Source: Anderseniella sp963787895 (GTDB taxonomy: Bacteria > Pseudomonadota > Alphaproteobacteria > Rhizobiales > Aestuariivirgaceae). Taken from it: a stretch of DNA of 64,000 bases. Below, one piece after another: positions 27,929 through 36,625 of this stretch. The notes beneath the pieces were generated by a model that had not been told where the DNA came from, did not search any database, and saw only the letters and a list, made by a program, of their open reading frames with translations. The position numbers and the translations under genes are program-made. The DNA lies in contig CAWBEX010000008.1 of the NCBI GenBank assembly GCA_963787895.1, positions 690,902 through 754,901 on the forward strand, written 5' to 3'. The stretch's first letter is position 1. Each line of letters opens with the position of its first letter.

Positions 27929-28056
27929 TTTTGCAGAACCCCTCAACATTGCTTGCAAAATCTGCTAAACACTATTACGTGCGTTTTAGCACGATTTGAA
28001 CCTGTAAGCGGAATTAAGCCCAACAGGCTGGTGCCGCAACATAAGGAGACTTGACC

Positions 28057-28596
28057 ATTCGCAGACCGATGAACGGGCAGATGCCGCCCAAGGACGACGG
28101 ACCACGCATGAACGATGCCATCACTAACGACAAGGTGTTGGTGATCGACGCTGAAGGGGAAAAGCGTGGTGTGATGAAGCTGGAGGACGCGTTGAGCCTG
28201 GCAGCAGAGAGCGGTCTGGACCTGGTAGAGGTTTCACCGAACGACGACACGCCTGTGTGCAAGATACTTGACTACGGAAAGTACAAGTATCAAGCCCAGA
28301 AAAAGGCCAACGAGGCGCGCAAAAAACAGAAGACGGTCGACGTAAAGGAGATCAAGCTGCGCCCCGGTATCGACACACATGATTATGATGTGAAGATGCG
28401 CTCCATGAAACGCTTCTTTGATGACGGCGACAAGGTCAAGGTGACCATGCGCTTCCGTGGACGCGAGATGGCGCATACCGAACTTGGTTTCGATCTTCTT
28501 CAGAAGGTGAAGACTGATACTGAGGCAATTGCCAAGGTCGAGTATGAGCCAAAAATGGAAGGCCGTCAGATGATCATGATTTTGGCACCACGCTAA
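28057..28596 (+). CDS. infC: translation initiation factor IF-3, probable AUU start
   Basis: 179 residues. The N-domain (MNDAITNDKVLVIDAEG, LDLVEVSPNDDTPVCKILDY) and C-domain (IKLRPGIDTHDYDVK, MRFRGREMAHTELG) are complete. IF-3 keeps 30S subunits free and proofreads start codons. The ribosome site AAGGAG (28043-28048) is eight bases from ATT at 28057 but only two from a TTG at 28051; the first in-frame ATG at 28069 is further away. An AUU start, used by IF-3 of E. coli for autoregulation, is therefore the best choice. No rpmI or rplT follows; a terminator does. Confidence 0.9.
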   Translation: MRRPMNGQMPPKDDGPRMNDAITNDKVLVIDAEGEKRGVMKLEDALSLAAESGLDLVEVSPNDDTPVCKILDYGKYKYQAQKKANEARKKQKTVDVKEIKLRPGIDTHDYDVKMRSMKRFFDDGDKVKVTMRFRGREMAHTELGFDLLQKVKTDTEAIAKVEYEPKMEGRQMIMILAPR

Positions 28597-28620
28597 CCGG
28601 ATTGAGTTTCCAGATTGCAC

Positions 28621-28652
28621 GGTCGGGCATCAGGTTGGTGCCCGGCCTTTTT
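28621..28652 (+). terminator. rho-independent terminator after infC
   Basis: Nine-base-pair stem GGTCGGGCA / TGCCCGGCC (one G-U pair), then five T. It is 24 bp after the infC stop, so infC is monocistronic. Confidence 0.9.
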
Positions 28653-28951
28653 GTTGCGTGTTTTCCGCGTGAGTGGCCAGAAAGATGAAAGACTGGGGCC
28701 GCTAGCTGATCCCCGGTTGAAGTTCACCAGATCTGTTGTCTATGAAAAACCCACTGCAGATTGATTACTGGTGAACGCCTGGGTTGGGTTCAACCATTCA
28801 GGCTCTGCACTTCGCCAACCTGTCATCCTGTTTGCTGATCTGCCAGCGCTCAGAAGTTCCGGCGGCGCCATCAAGCTCAAGGGCGCAGATGCTGATTGAC
28901 TTGGTTTTGCAACCGTCATTATCATTAGTATGCAAATGAAAAGGATGTGTC
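28653..28951. other. intergenic region upstream of the catabolic operon
   Basis: About 300 bp without a supported gene. It must hold the promoter of the operon starting at 28952. An AAGGAT ribosome site precedes the ATG. I see no clear operator palindrome and no adjacent regulator gene. Confidence 0.6.
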
Positions 28952-29797
28952 ATGCCTGACTACGCCCGACCCGGCTCGCTTGAAGAGGCTACACGCCTTC
29001 TGGGTGAAGGTGGCTGGGTTATGCTGGCTGGCGGCACTGATTTCTACCCGGCACTTGGTGAAGATTCGGTATCGCAACCTGTGCTGGATTTGAGCCGGGT
29101 TGCCGGCCTGCGCGCCATTGAGCGCACGGCGTCTGGCTGGTACATCGGCGCAATGTCGACGTGGACAGATATTGTTCGTGCTGATTTACCCAACTCGTTC
29201 AAAGCCTTGCAGCAGGCGGCAAGGGAAGTAGGCTCAGTCCAGATCCAGAACCGGGCAACCATTGCCGGAAACATCTGCAACGCCTCGCCGGCGGCAGATG
29301 GTGTGCCGCCGCTGCTGGTGCTGGAGGCTGAGGTGGAGCTGGCAAGCCGTGCGGGCACTCGCCGTTTGCCGCTAAGAAATTTCATCCATGGAAATCGTAA
29401 AACTGCGCGCAAGAATGACGAGATAGTGACAGGCCTGATTATTCCTGAAGTCGCCTGTTCCGGAAACGCGGCGTTTTTCAAACTGGGATCGCGCCGGTAC
29501 CTGGTAATTTCGATTGCCATGGTTGCTGCCCGCATTGCTGTGAACAGCGGTGGCGTGGTCAGTGATGCCGCCATCGCTGTTGGTGCTTGCTCTGCTGTCG
29601 CGCAGCGCCTGCCGCAATTGGAGGCAGCTTTGGTTGGCTGTCCTCTAACCAGTGTTTCGGAGGTTGTGCGATCCGATCATCTGGATGTGTTGTCTCCCAT
29701 TGGTGATGTGCGCGCACCGGCCAGTTATCGCATGGATGCCGCACTGGAAGGCGTTCGCAGGGCGCTCGCGGCGGCGGCGGAAGGGGCACGGCCATGA
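28952..29797 (+). CDS. molybdenum hydroxylase FAD-binding subunit (CoxM/XdhB type)
   Basis: 281 residues. The FAD motif AGGTDFYPAL near residue 27 and IQNRATIAGNICNASPAADG near 103 are those of the FAD subunit of xanthine-dehydrogenase-type enzymes, with a CO_deh_flav_C domain in the last 100 residues. It passes electrons from the iron-sulfur clusters to NAD or another acceptor. It is the first gene of a tight operon and overlaps the fused Mo/Fe-S gene by four bases. Substrate unknown; an N-heterocycle such as a nicotinate-like acid is inferred from the neighbours. Confidence 0.87.
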   Translation: MPDYARPGSLEEATRLLGEGGWVMLAGGTDFYPALGEDSVSQPVLDLSRVAGLRAIERTASGWYIGAMSTWTDIVRADLPNSFKALQQAAREVGSVQIQNRATIAGNICNASPAADGVPPLLVLEAEVELASRAGTRRLPLRNFIHGNRKTARKNDEIVTGLIIPEVACSGNAAFFKLGSRRYLVISIAMVAARIAVNSGGVVSDAAIAVGACSAVAQRLPQLEAALVGCPLTSVSEVVRSDHLDVLSPIGDVRAPASYRMDAALEGVRRALAAAAEGARP

Positions 29798-32553
29798 ACC
29801 GTCACGTTCCGTCGCCACCCGTTGAATGCTCGATCAATGGCCGTCAGACGACCCTCAAGGCAGCCCCGCATGAACGGTTGTCCAATGTGCTGCGCACAGA
29901 ACTTGGCCTGACAGCCACCAAAGTGGGCTGTGATGCTGGTGATTGCGGCGCCTGCACTGTCCTGATTGATGGCTTACCAGTCTGCGCCTGCATGACCGCG
30001 GCGGGACAGGTGGCTGGCTGCGAGATCACTACGCTGGAAGGCCTCGGCCAAGATGGCCGCCTGACCCGCCTGCAGGATGCCTTCCTGGAGTTTGGCGCGG
30101 CACAGTGCGGCATCTGCACACCGGGCATGTTGATGAGCGCCGCAGCCTTGCTGGAGTCCACCTCGACGCCAACCCGGCCACAGGTGGAGGATGCGCTTGG
30201 CGGCGTGCTGTGCCGCTGCACCGGCTACGCCAAGATCATCGACGCGGTGTTGTTTGCGGCAGGCTCGAATGCCGTGCGGACCCCTCAACACTCGGGCAGG
30301 TCTGTCGGCCAACCGATGCGACGGGTGGACGGCACGCCCAAGGTGGACGGCGGCGAGATGTTTGGTGCCGATGGCATTCCTGCCGATGCCTTGATGGTCA
30401 AGGTGATCCGTTCGCCGCATCACCATGCCCGTTTTGAGCTCGGCGATACTGATGCCTTCCTCAATGCACGCCCCGGTCTCGTGGCGGTGATGAGCGCGGC
30501 CGACATTCCCGGCACCAACCTGCACGGGGTGATACCACCGTTTGCCGATCAACCGGTTTTTACTGACGGCGTGGCGCGGTATCGTGGTGAAGCCATTGCC
30601 ATGATTGTCGGTGAACGCGAGGCGATTGCGACATTGGCAATGAGTGAATTCCCGGTGACGTGGGACCCGCTGCCTCATGTGTTGACCCCGGCGGATGCGC
30701 TGGTTGATGGTGCGCCACTGCTGCACCAGGCACGCACTGGCAACGTGATGGTTCGTGGTCTGGTGCAGAAGGGCAACGTGGATGACGGGCTCAGCGCCGC
30801 TGCCCATGTTGTCGAACGCAGTTATTCGACCCCGTTCATCGAGCACGCCTACATAGAGCCTGAAGCCGGATGGGCCGTGCGCGACGGCGACACCATCGTC
30901 ATTCATGGCTCGACCCAGGCACCGCACATGGATCGTGATGCGGTGGCCGCGATCATGGACCTCGCGCATGAACAGGTACGCATCGTGCCGTCTGCCTGCG
31001 GCGGCGGCTTCGGCTCCAAGCTCGATATTTCGATGCAGCCGTATATTGCGCTGGCCGCGTGGAAGCTGGGCCGACCGGCGGGTATCGTCTATACGCGACA
31101 GGAGTCGATGCGCTCCACCACCAAGCGCCATCCCAGCGAGATCACGCTCAAGGCAGGCTGCGATGCAAATGGCCGCCTGACCGGGTTCGACTTTCTTGGC
31201 ACCTTCAACACCGGCGCCTATGCCAGCTGGGGGCCAACCGTGGCCAACCGGGTGCCGGTGCATGCGTCGGGTCCGTTCCACGTGAACAACTATCGTGCCC
31301 GCTCGGTGGCAGTGCACACGCACTGCGCGCCGTCGGGTGCATTCCGGGGCTTTGGCGTGCCGCAATCAGCCGTGGCGCAGGAGTGCGTCTTTGATGAACT
31401 GGCAGACCTTGCCGGTATCGACCGGCTGGAGTTTCGACTGATCAATGCGCTGGACAATGGTTTGCCCACCGCCACCGGCCAGGTGTTCACTGCGGGTGTC
31501 GGTATAAAGGCGTGTCTCGAGGCACTCCGGGAGCCTTATGCCGAGGCGCGTCACCAGGCTGACAGCTTCAATGCGAGCGGATCGCACCTGAAGAAGGGTG
31601 TCGGCCTTGGCACCTGCTGGTATGGCTGCGGCAACACCTCGCTGCCCAATCCGTCAACCATGAAGGCGGGCATCGCTGCGGACGGAACGGTCGGGCTGCA
31701 TCAGGGTGCGATGGACATCGGCCAGGGCGCCAGCACGGTGATGACGCAGATACTCGCCGATGCACTTGGTATCGAGCCGGGTGTGATCCGGTTGAAATCC
31801 GGTGACACGGCAATCACGCCCGATGCAGGCAAGACATCCGCCTCGCGCCAGACTTTCGTGTCCGGCAACGCCACGAGATTGGCCGGTGAGGCGCTACGCG
31901 AGCAGCTTTTGCGCCATGCCAACGTGGTCGCAAATGCGAATATCCATTTCGAGGCCGGAATGATAGTTCTGACGGATGGCGACGCAGAGCGGCGGATAGA
32001 CCTGTCAGCGCTTGAGCCTGATGCCGAAGGTTACGTGTTCAAGGCCATTGAGACCTATGATCCGCCAACCTCGCCACTGGACGAGAACGGACAAGGCGAA
32101 CCCTATGCCATATTCGGCTATGGCGCGCACCTGATGGAGCTGACCGTCGACACCCGGCTTGGTACGGTGAAGCTGGACCGGCTGACTGCCGCCCATGATG
32201 TCGGCAAGGCCATCAACCCGTTGCTGGTGGAGGGCCAGATTGAGGGCGGCGCTGCGCAAGGTATCGGAATGGCGCTGATGGAAGATTACATTCCAGGCCG
32301 CACCGAGAACCTGCATGATTACCTGATTCCAACCTTCGGTGACATGCCGCAGGTGAAGTCGATTATCGTCGAGGTGCCCGACCTGCACGGTCCCTATGGG
32401 GCCAAGGGGTTGGGTGAACATGTGCTGATTCCAACTGCGCCGGCTATTCTTAATGCCATCCGCGATGCGACGGGTGCAAGCGTGCGCCATCTGCCGGCAA
32501 CGCCCGACAAGGTGCTGGCAGCGATTCGGGAAAAGGAGCGCGGCAATGGCTAG
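29794..32553 (+). CDS. molybdenum hydroxylase, 2Fe-2S and Mo-cofactor domains fused
   Basis: 919 residues. Residues 1-155 form the small subunit: a plant-type [2Fe-2S] site (C46, C51, C54, C64 or C66) and a second cluster (C105, C108, C140, C142). After a linker, residues about 170-915 form the molybdopterin subunit, with PSACGGGFGSKL, the FRGFGVPQ loop, GAMDIGQGASTVMTQI and the catalytic Glu region AKGLGEHV. It should hydroxylate a carbon next to a ring nitrogen using water. Small and large subunits are usually separate, and here the FAD subunit remains its own chain. It overlaps its downstream neighbour by eight bases. Confidence 0.88.
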   Translation: MNRHVPSPPVECSINGRQTTLKAAPHERLSNVLRTELGLTATKVGCDAGDCGACTVLIDGLPVCACMTAAGQVAGCEITTLEGLGQDGRLTRLQDAFLEFGAAQCGICTPGMLMSAAALLESTSTPTRPQVEDALGGVLCRCTGYAKIIDAVLFAAGSNAVRTPQHSGRSVGQPMRRVDGTPKVDGGEMFGADGIPADALMVKVIRSPHHHARFELGDTDAFLNARPGLVAVMSAADIPGTNLHGVIPPFADQPVFTDGVARYRGEAIAMIVGEREAIATLAMSEFPVTWDPLPHVLTPADALVDGAPLLHQARTGNVMVRGLVQKGNVDDGLSAAAHVVERSYSTPFIEHAYIEPEAGWAVRDGDTIVIHGSTQAPHMDRDAVAAIMDLAHEQVRIVPSACGGGFGSKLDISMQPYIALAAWKLGRPAGIVYTRQESMRSTTKRHPSEITLKAGCDANGRLTGFDFLGTFNTGAYASWGPTVANRVPVHASGPFHVNNYRARSVAVHTHCAPSGAFRGFGVPQSAVAQECVFDELADLAGIDRLEFRLINALDNGLPTATGQVFTAGVGIKACLEALREPYAEARHQADSFNASGSHLKKGVGLGTCWYGCGNTSLPNPSTMKAGIAADGTVGLHQGAMDIGQGASTVMTQILADALGIEPGVIRLKSGDTAITPDAGKTSASRQTFVSGNATRLAGEALREQLLRHANVVANANIHFEAGMIVLTDGDAERRIDLSALEPDAEGYVFKAIETYDPPTSPLDENGQGEPYAIFGYGAHLMELTVDTRLGTVKLDRLTAAHDVGKAINPLLVEGQIEGGAAQGIGMALMEDYIPGRTENLHDYLIPTFGDMPQVKSIIVEVPDLHGPYGAKGLGEHVLIPTAPAILNAIRDATGASVRHLPATPDKVLAAIREKERGNG

Positions 32554-34078
32554 TCCGGCAAGACAGGGTGACAAGATCCGCTGCGATGCCTGCCCCGTAA
32601 TGTGCTACATCGCGCCGGGCCGGTCTGGAGCCTGTGACCGCTACGCCAATGAAAACGGCGATCTGGTGCGTGTAGACCCGCTGGTGATCCTGGAAAAAAC
32701 CAGAAAGGAAGGTGGTGAGCTGGTGCCCTTCCTTGACCGGGGCGCAAACTGGAACGGGGAAATCATCAACACCGATGACAGTTTCATAACCGCCATTGGT
32801 GCCGGGACCACCTACCCGGACTACAAGCCCGCTCCGTTCATCGTGTCGCGCGAAATCGAAGGTGTCGACATGATCACCGTGGTGACCGAGGGCATCTTCT
32901 CGTATTGCGGCGTGAAGGTGAAGATCGACACGGATCGCCACCTCGGGCCGGAACGCAGCCTGGTGCGGGTTGACGGTGAACCGATTGGCCATGTGACCAC
33001 GGCGGAGTATGGCTCGCAGATGCTGTCGCTGGGCGGCGTGCATCACCTCACTGGCGGCGGCAAGAAGGAAGGCCGCGTAACCTGTGCGGCGTTGCTTGAC
33101 CTGTGCAACGGCAAGGCTGTTGAAGTCTCGATCGACGAAGGTTCCACCGTGGTCATCGAGGCGGGCAAGGCCCCCATCGTCAATGGTGTGCCCGAAGAGC
33201 GCATGCGGGTGGGCTGCGGCTCGGCGACGGTGGGCATGTTCGCTTCGCAATGGCATGGGCTGGTGGATGAAGTGGTGGTTGTTGATGACCACATAACCGG
33301 GGTTATCTCGGAGCATCAGGCCGGCAAGGTTCTGGGCTGGCAACCGACCGGTATCAAAATCAAGGGCAGGCGCTCCACTCCGGGCCGGTATTTCCAGGTG
33401 GCTGATCCCGGCACCGGCTGGGGCGGCACCAACGTCGATGATCCACTGACCATACTGGGTGACTTTGATGCCAAGGTGTCAAAGCCCGGCCAGTCGCTGT
33501 TGATGGTGTCAACCACCGGAGAGCAGTTCGCCTACTACGAGCTGGACGATGCACTCAAACCGGTGCAACGCGACATGCCGGAGCGGTTGATGAAGTCGGT
33601 GCGCCTCATCGAGGAAAACTGCGAACCTGCCCTGTGTACCGTGCTGTTCATGGGGGGCGCTGGCGGCAGCTTGCGCGCCGGTGTGACCGAGAACCCGGTC
33701 AAGCTCACGCGCTCGGTCAGGGATACGCTCACCCGCATCACCTGCGGCGGCGCGCCGGCCTATGTTTGGCCAGGCGGCGGTATCACAATCATGTCGGACG
33801 TGACACTGCTGCCGGAAAACGCTTTCGGCTACGTGCCCACACCGGCTCTCGTTGCACCTATCGAGTTCACCATGCGGCGTGAGGATTATCAGGCGCTGGG
33901 CGGTCACATGAAGCACGTTATGACGCTTGACGATGCACGTGCCGGCAAGAAGGCAATCCAGAACGACCACATCCTTGCAGGCCAAAGGCAGGCGGATGCG
34001 AAAAGCGGTGTGCCGTGGCCGACCGATGAGCGTCATTTCGGCTGGTCCGAGATGCACAAGAAGGAGGGCGGCGCATGA
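32546..34078 (+). CDS. 6-hydroxynicotinate reductase-like iron-sulfur protein
   Basis: 510 residues. The N-terminus carries four cysteines (C13, C16, C20, C30) fit for a [4Fe-4S] cluster. The rest resembles what is annotated as 6-hydroxynicotinate reductase from the anaerobe Eubacterium barkeri and homologues in Azorhizobium and Burkholderiales, with HLTGGGKKEGRVTCAALL, GTGWGGTNVDDP and TCGGAPAYVWPGGG. The known enzyme reduces the hydroxylated pyridine ring using ferredoxin. Immediately behind a ring hydroxylase this makes chemical sense. Family membership is fairly clear, substrate is not. Start at 32546 overlaps the previous stop; the next gene overlaps its stop (ATGA). Confidence 0.72.
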   Translation: MASPARQGDKIRCDACPVMCYIAPGRSGACDRYANENGDLVRVDPLVILEKTRKEGGELVPFLDRGANWNGEIINTDDSFITAIGAGTTYPDYKPAPFIVSREIEGVDMITVVTEGIFSYCGVKVKIDTDRHLGPERSLVRVDGEPIGHVTTAEYGSQMLSLGGVHHLTGGGKKEGRVTCAALLDLCNGKAVEVSIDEGSTVVIEAGKAPIVNGVPEERMRVGCGSATVGMFASQWHGLVDEVVVVDDHITGVISEHQAGKVLGWQPTGIKIKGRRSTPGRYFQVADPGTGWGGTNVDDPLTILGDFDAKVSKPGQSLLMVSTTGEQFAYYELDDALKPVQRDMPERLMKSVRLIEENCEPALCTVLFMGGAGGSLRAGVTENPVKLTRSVRDTLTRITCGGAPAYVWPGGGITIMSDVTLLPENAFGYVPTPALVAPIEFTMRREDYQALGGHMKHVMTLDDARAGKKAIQNDHILAGQRQADAKSGVPWPTDERHFGWSEMHKKEGGA

Positions 34079-34917
34079 CCATCCAGGCTGCCATGCTGCC
34101 TGACGGAAAGCGGCTGCATCTGCAGCACGGCCCTATTGACCTGATCATTCAGGCAGACGGCCCCGAACCACAGATTAGGCTGGCTTATGAAGCCGCACAG
34201 ACTAGGTTTCAATCCATCCTTGATGTGTTGGCTGGCGAGCTGGTGAAGTTGCGCACTCTGCTGCCAAAGTCCGGCCGAGCATTCGACGGGCCGGTTGCTT
34301 GCCGCATGGCACAGGCCGCACTTCCCTACTGGCGTCAAAAGGTGACGCCGATGGTAGCGGTGGCTGGCAGTGTAGCCGATGAAATGCTGGCTGCCATGAT
34401 TGCTGAAGCCGCGTTGACCCGCGCATATGTCAACAATGGTGGCGACATCGCGCTTTACCTTGCAGATGGTGAAAGCTTCGCTGTTGCATCCGCCAACGGT
34501 CACATCTCGATCAGATCGCAAGATGCAGCACGTGGCATAGCAACGTCCGGCTGGACAGGGCGCAGCTTTTCCTTCGGTATTGCCGACAGTGTTACGGTGC
34601 TGGCGCACAGCGCAGCGGCGGCAGACGCCGCGGCAACCATCATCGCAAATCATGTCGACCTGCCGGATTCCCCGAAGATACGCCGCGCCCCAGCCGCAGC
34701 GCTTGTCCATGACAGCGATCTGGGCCAGCGCCGGGTCACGGTGGAAGTCGCCAGGCTTACAGATGCCGAAGTCGATCAGGCGCTGGCGCGCGGTGTTCGA
34801 TATGCGCGCACCATCAAAGACAAAGGCTTGATCATTGCTGCCTCTTTGGGTCTCAATGGCAAGGTGCGCACACTGGAGCCGGCAAAATCAGTGGAAAGGG
34901 TAAAGCACTATGCCTGA
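34075..34917 (+). CDS. UPF0280 family protein (ApbE-like)
   Basis: 280 residues. The motifs RAYVNNGGDIALYLADGE, GIATSGWTGRSFSFGIADS and AAAADAAATIIANHV match UPF0280, a family distantly related to the ApbE flavin transferase. No function is proven. It may modify or mature a flavoprotein of this operon, for example the reductase before it. It is translationally coupled on both sides. Confidence 0.78.
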   Translation: MTIQAAMLPDGKRLHLQHGPIDLIIQADGPEPQIRLAYEAAQTRFQSILDVLAGELVKLRTLLPKSGRAFDGPVACRMAQAALPYWRQKVTPMVAVAGSVADEMLAAMIAEAALTRAYVNNGGDIALYLADGESFAVASANGHISIRSQDAARGIATSGWTGRSFSFGIADSVTVLAHSAAAADAAATIIANHVDLPDSPKIRRAPAAALVHDSDLGQRRVTVEVARLTDAEVDQALARGVRYARTIKDKGLIIAASLGLNGKVRTLEPAKSVERVKHYA

Positions 34918-35497
34918 AGCAAATATAAGAAAAATCGCGGTGCTGCTGGATGAGATCCACAGCGAGCAGGGCAGGCCCATATCTCCGCCCACGCGCAGGG
35001 CGTGCGCCATGGCAGTGATTGAGAATCCGTTTGCGGGAAAATATGTCGAGGATCTGTCAGACCTTATGGACATTGGCGAGCAATTGGGCGGCATGCTCGG
35101 CAAACGCGCTGTTGACGCGCTCGGTATCCAGCCCTCGCAAGCTGAAAGCTATGGCAAAGCAGCACTTGTCGGCGTTGACGGCGAATTGGAGCATGCAGCT
35201 GCAATTCTGCATCCCAGGCTTGGCGCGCCGTTGCGCATGGCTGTAGAAAAGGGCGCGGCCCTGGTGCCGTCTTCGAAGAAGCGTGGCGGCCCGGGACAGG
35301 TGCTGGACGTGCCGTTGGGCCACAAGAACGCAGCCTACGTACGCTCTCATTTCGATGGCATGGAAGTACAGATATCCGACGCTCCGCGTAGCAATGAGAT
35401 TCTGGTTGCCGTGGCAGTGACCGATTCCGGCAGACCCCTTGCGCGTGTTGGCGGGCTGACCAAGGAAGAAGTCAAGGGTGAGGACGGCCTGCGCTAG
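34910..35497 (+). CDS. AA_synth (DUF1185) family protein
   Basis: 195 residues. It has IRKIAVLLDEIHSEQG at the start, the glycine-rich RLGAPLRMAVEKGAAL, and PLGHKNAAYVRSHFDGMEV, the pattern of the amino-acid-synthesis (DUF1185) family. The name is historical; no reaction is established. In the family it commonly sits with UPF0280 and Fe-S reductase genes, as here. A ring-opening or lactam-processing role is possible. It overlaps UPF0280 by eight bases. Confidence 0.75.
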   Translation: MPEANIRKIAVLLDEIHSEQGRPISPPTRRACAMAVIENPFAGKYVEDLSDLMDIGEQLGGMLGKRAVDALGIQPSQAESYGKAALVGVDGELEHAAAILHPRLGAPLRMAVEKGAALVPSSKKRGGPGQVLDVPLGHKNAAYVRSHFDGMEVQISDAPRSNEILVAVAVTDSGRPLARVGGLTKEEVKGEDGLR

Positions 35498-35533
35498 CGC
35501 TTGGGCGGCTGAAAAGCAAGGGAGACGCAAGAC

Positions 35534-36586
35534 ATGGAGTTTGTCAGAAACGCCTGGTACGTTGCGGGCTGGACCCGCGAAATTGATCGTACTCTCCGCC
35601 GCTTTACAATTCTTGGAGACGATATTGTTATCTATCGCGGCGAAGATGGTTCGGTCATAGCGCTGGCAGACCGTTGTCCGCACCGCCAGCTTCCCTTGTC
35701 CCTGGGTCACATCATGGCAGGCGACGCGGTCCAGTGCGGCTATCATGGCCTCACCTTCAACCGCTCAGGCGCATGTATCCGCGCACCTGGCCAGGATCAT
35801 TTGCCCAACACCTCTGTGCGTGCTTACCCTGTGAATGAACAGAACGATATTGTTTGGATATGGATGGGCGATCCGGCCCTGGCGGACCCGCAGGATATTT
35901 TTGCCTTGCCGGAGTTTTCCGACCCTGCCTGGTATCCCCATCAAGGCGATGCGTTGCATTTGAAATCCCACTATCTGAATGTGGCGGAAAACCTGGTAGA
36001 CCCGGCCCATGTATCGTTCGTCCACCCGACCACCCTGGGGAATGCATCCAGCGAAGACGTGCCGGTGCACGCAAGCACTGATGGCGATGTCATTGTTGCC
36101 TGGCGCTGGATCAGGAATGCACCACCGGTCGGTTTCTTCCAGAAGTTTGGCGGCTTCACCGGCAACGTTGATCGCTGGCATTATTATCATCTGCACCTGC
36201 CGTCCATCGCCGTCATAGATTTTGGCAGTGCCGATGCTGCGCTGAACCTGCCCGAAGACCGGCGCAATGAGGGTGTGCGTGTATTTGCGCTGCATTTTCT
36301 TACACCTGTAGATGCCACCAACACCATCGACCGGTGGATGCATTTGCGCAATGTTGCAGCGGGCGATGAGAGCGTGTCAGACTCTATGGACGCCATGTTC
36401 CGGGTTGCGTTCAACGAGGACAAGGAGATCCTTGAAGCGATCCAGCTTGAGGAATTGAAGAACCAGCATCATCGCCCGGTGCGGCTGGCAATTGACAAGG
36501 GCCCGAATGTTTACCGCAGTCGCATCGCAAAATTGCTGGCTGTTGAGGCAGAAACTGAACCCTCGCCTGCCAAGCGGGCAGGATAG
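35534..36586 (+). CDS. Rieske non-haem iron oxygenase (VanA/DdmC-like)
   Basis: 350 residues. The Rieske [2Fe-2S] ligands are C48, H50, C68 and H71 (CPH and CGYH). The mononuclear iron site is the ENLVDPAHVSFVH segment with its two histidines and an Asp further on. This is the alpha subunit type of vanillate demethylase and dicamba demethylase, which remove O- or N-methyl groups or hydroxylate rings. No reductase gene is in the operon, so electrons must come from elsewhere. It starts 36 bp after the AA_synth gene with AAGGGAGA upstream. Confidence 0.85.
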   Translation: MEFVRNAWYVAGWTREIDRTLRRFTILGDDIVIYRGEDGSVIALADRCPHRQLPLSLGHIMAGDAVQCGYHGLTFNRSGACIRAPGQDHLPNTSVRAYPVNEQNDIVWIWMGDPALADPQDIFALPEFSDPAWYPHQGDALHLKSHYLNVAENLVDPAHVSFVHPTTLGNASSEDVPVHASTDGDVIVAWRWIRNAPPVGFFQKFGGFTGNVDRWHYYHLHLPSIAVIDFGSADAALNLPEDRRNEGVRVFALHFLTPVDATNTIDRWMHLRNVAAGDESVSDSMDAMFRVAFNEDKEILEAIQLEELKNQHHRPVRLAIDKGPNVYRSRIAKLLAVEAETEPSPAKRAG

Positions 36587-36625
36587 GCGGACAGACATCA
36601 ACGACCATACTAAAGGGAGAAAATC

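Noticed and set aside
29974..31365. 463-residue open frame on the minus strand inside the Mo hydroxylase gene
   Set aside because: It lies antisense to a gene with clear motifs, has no recognisable domain and the composition (His, Arg, Gly rich) of an antisense shadow in GC-rich DNA.
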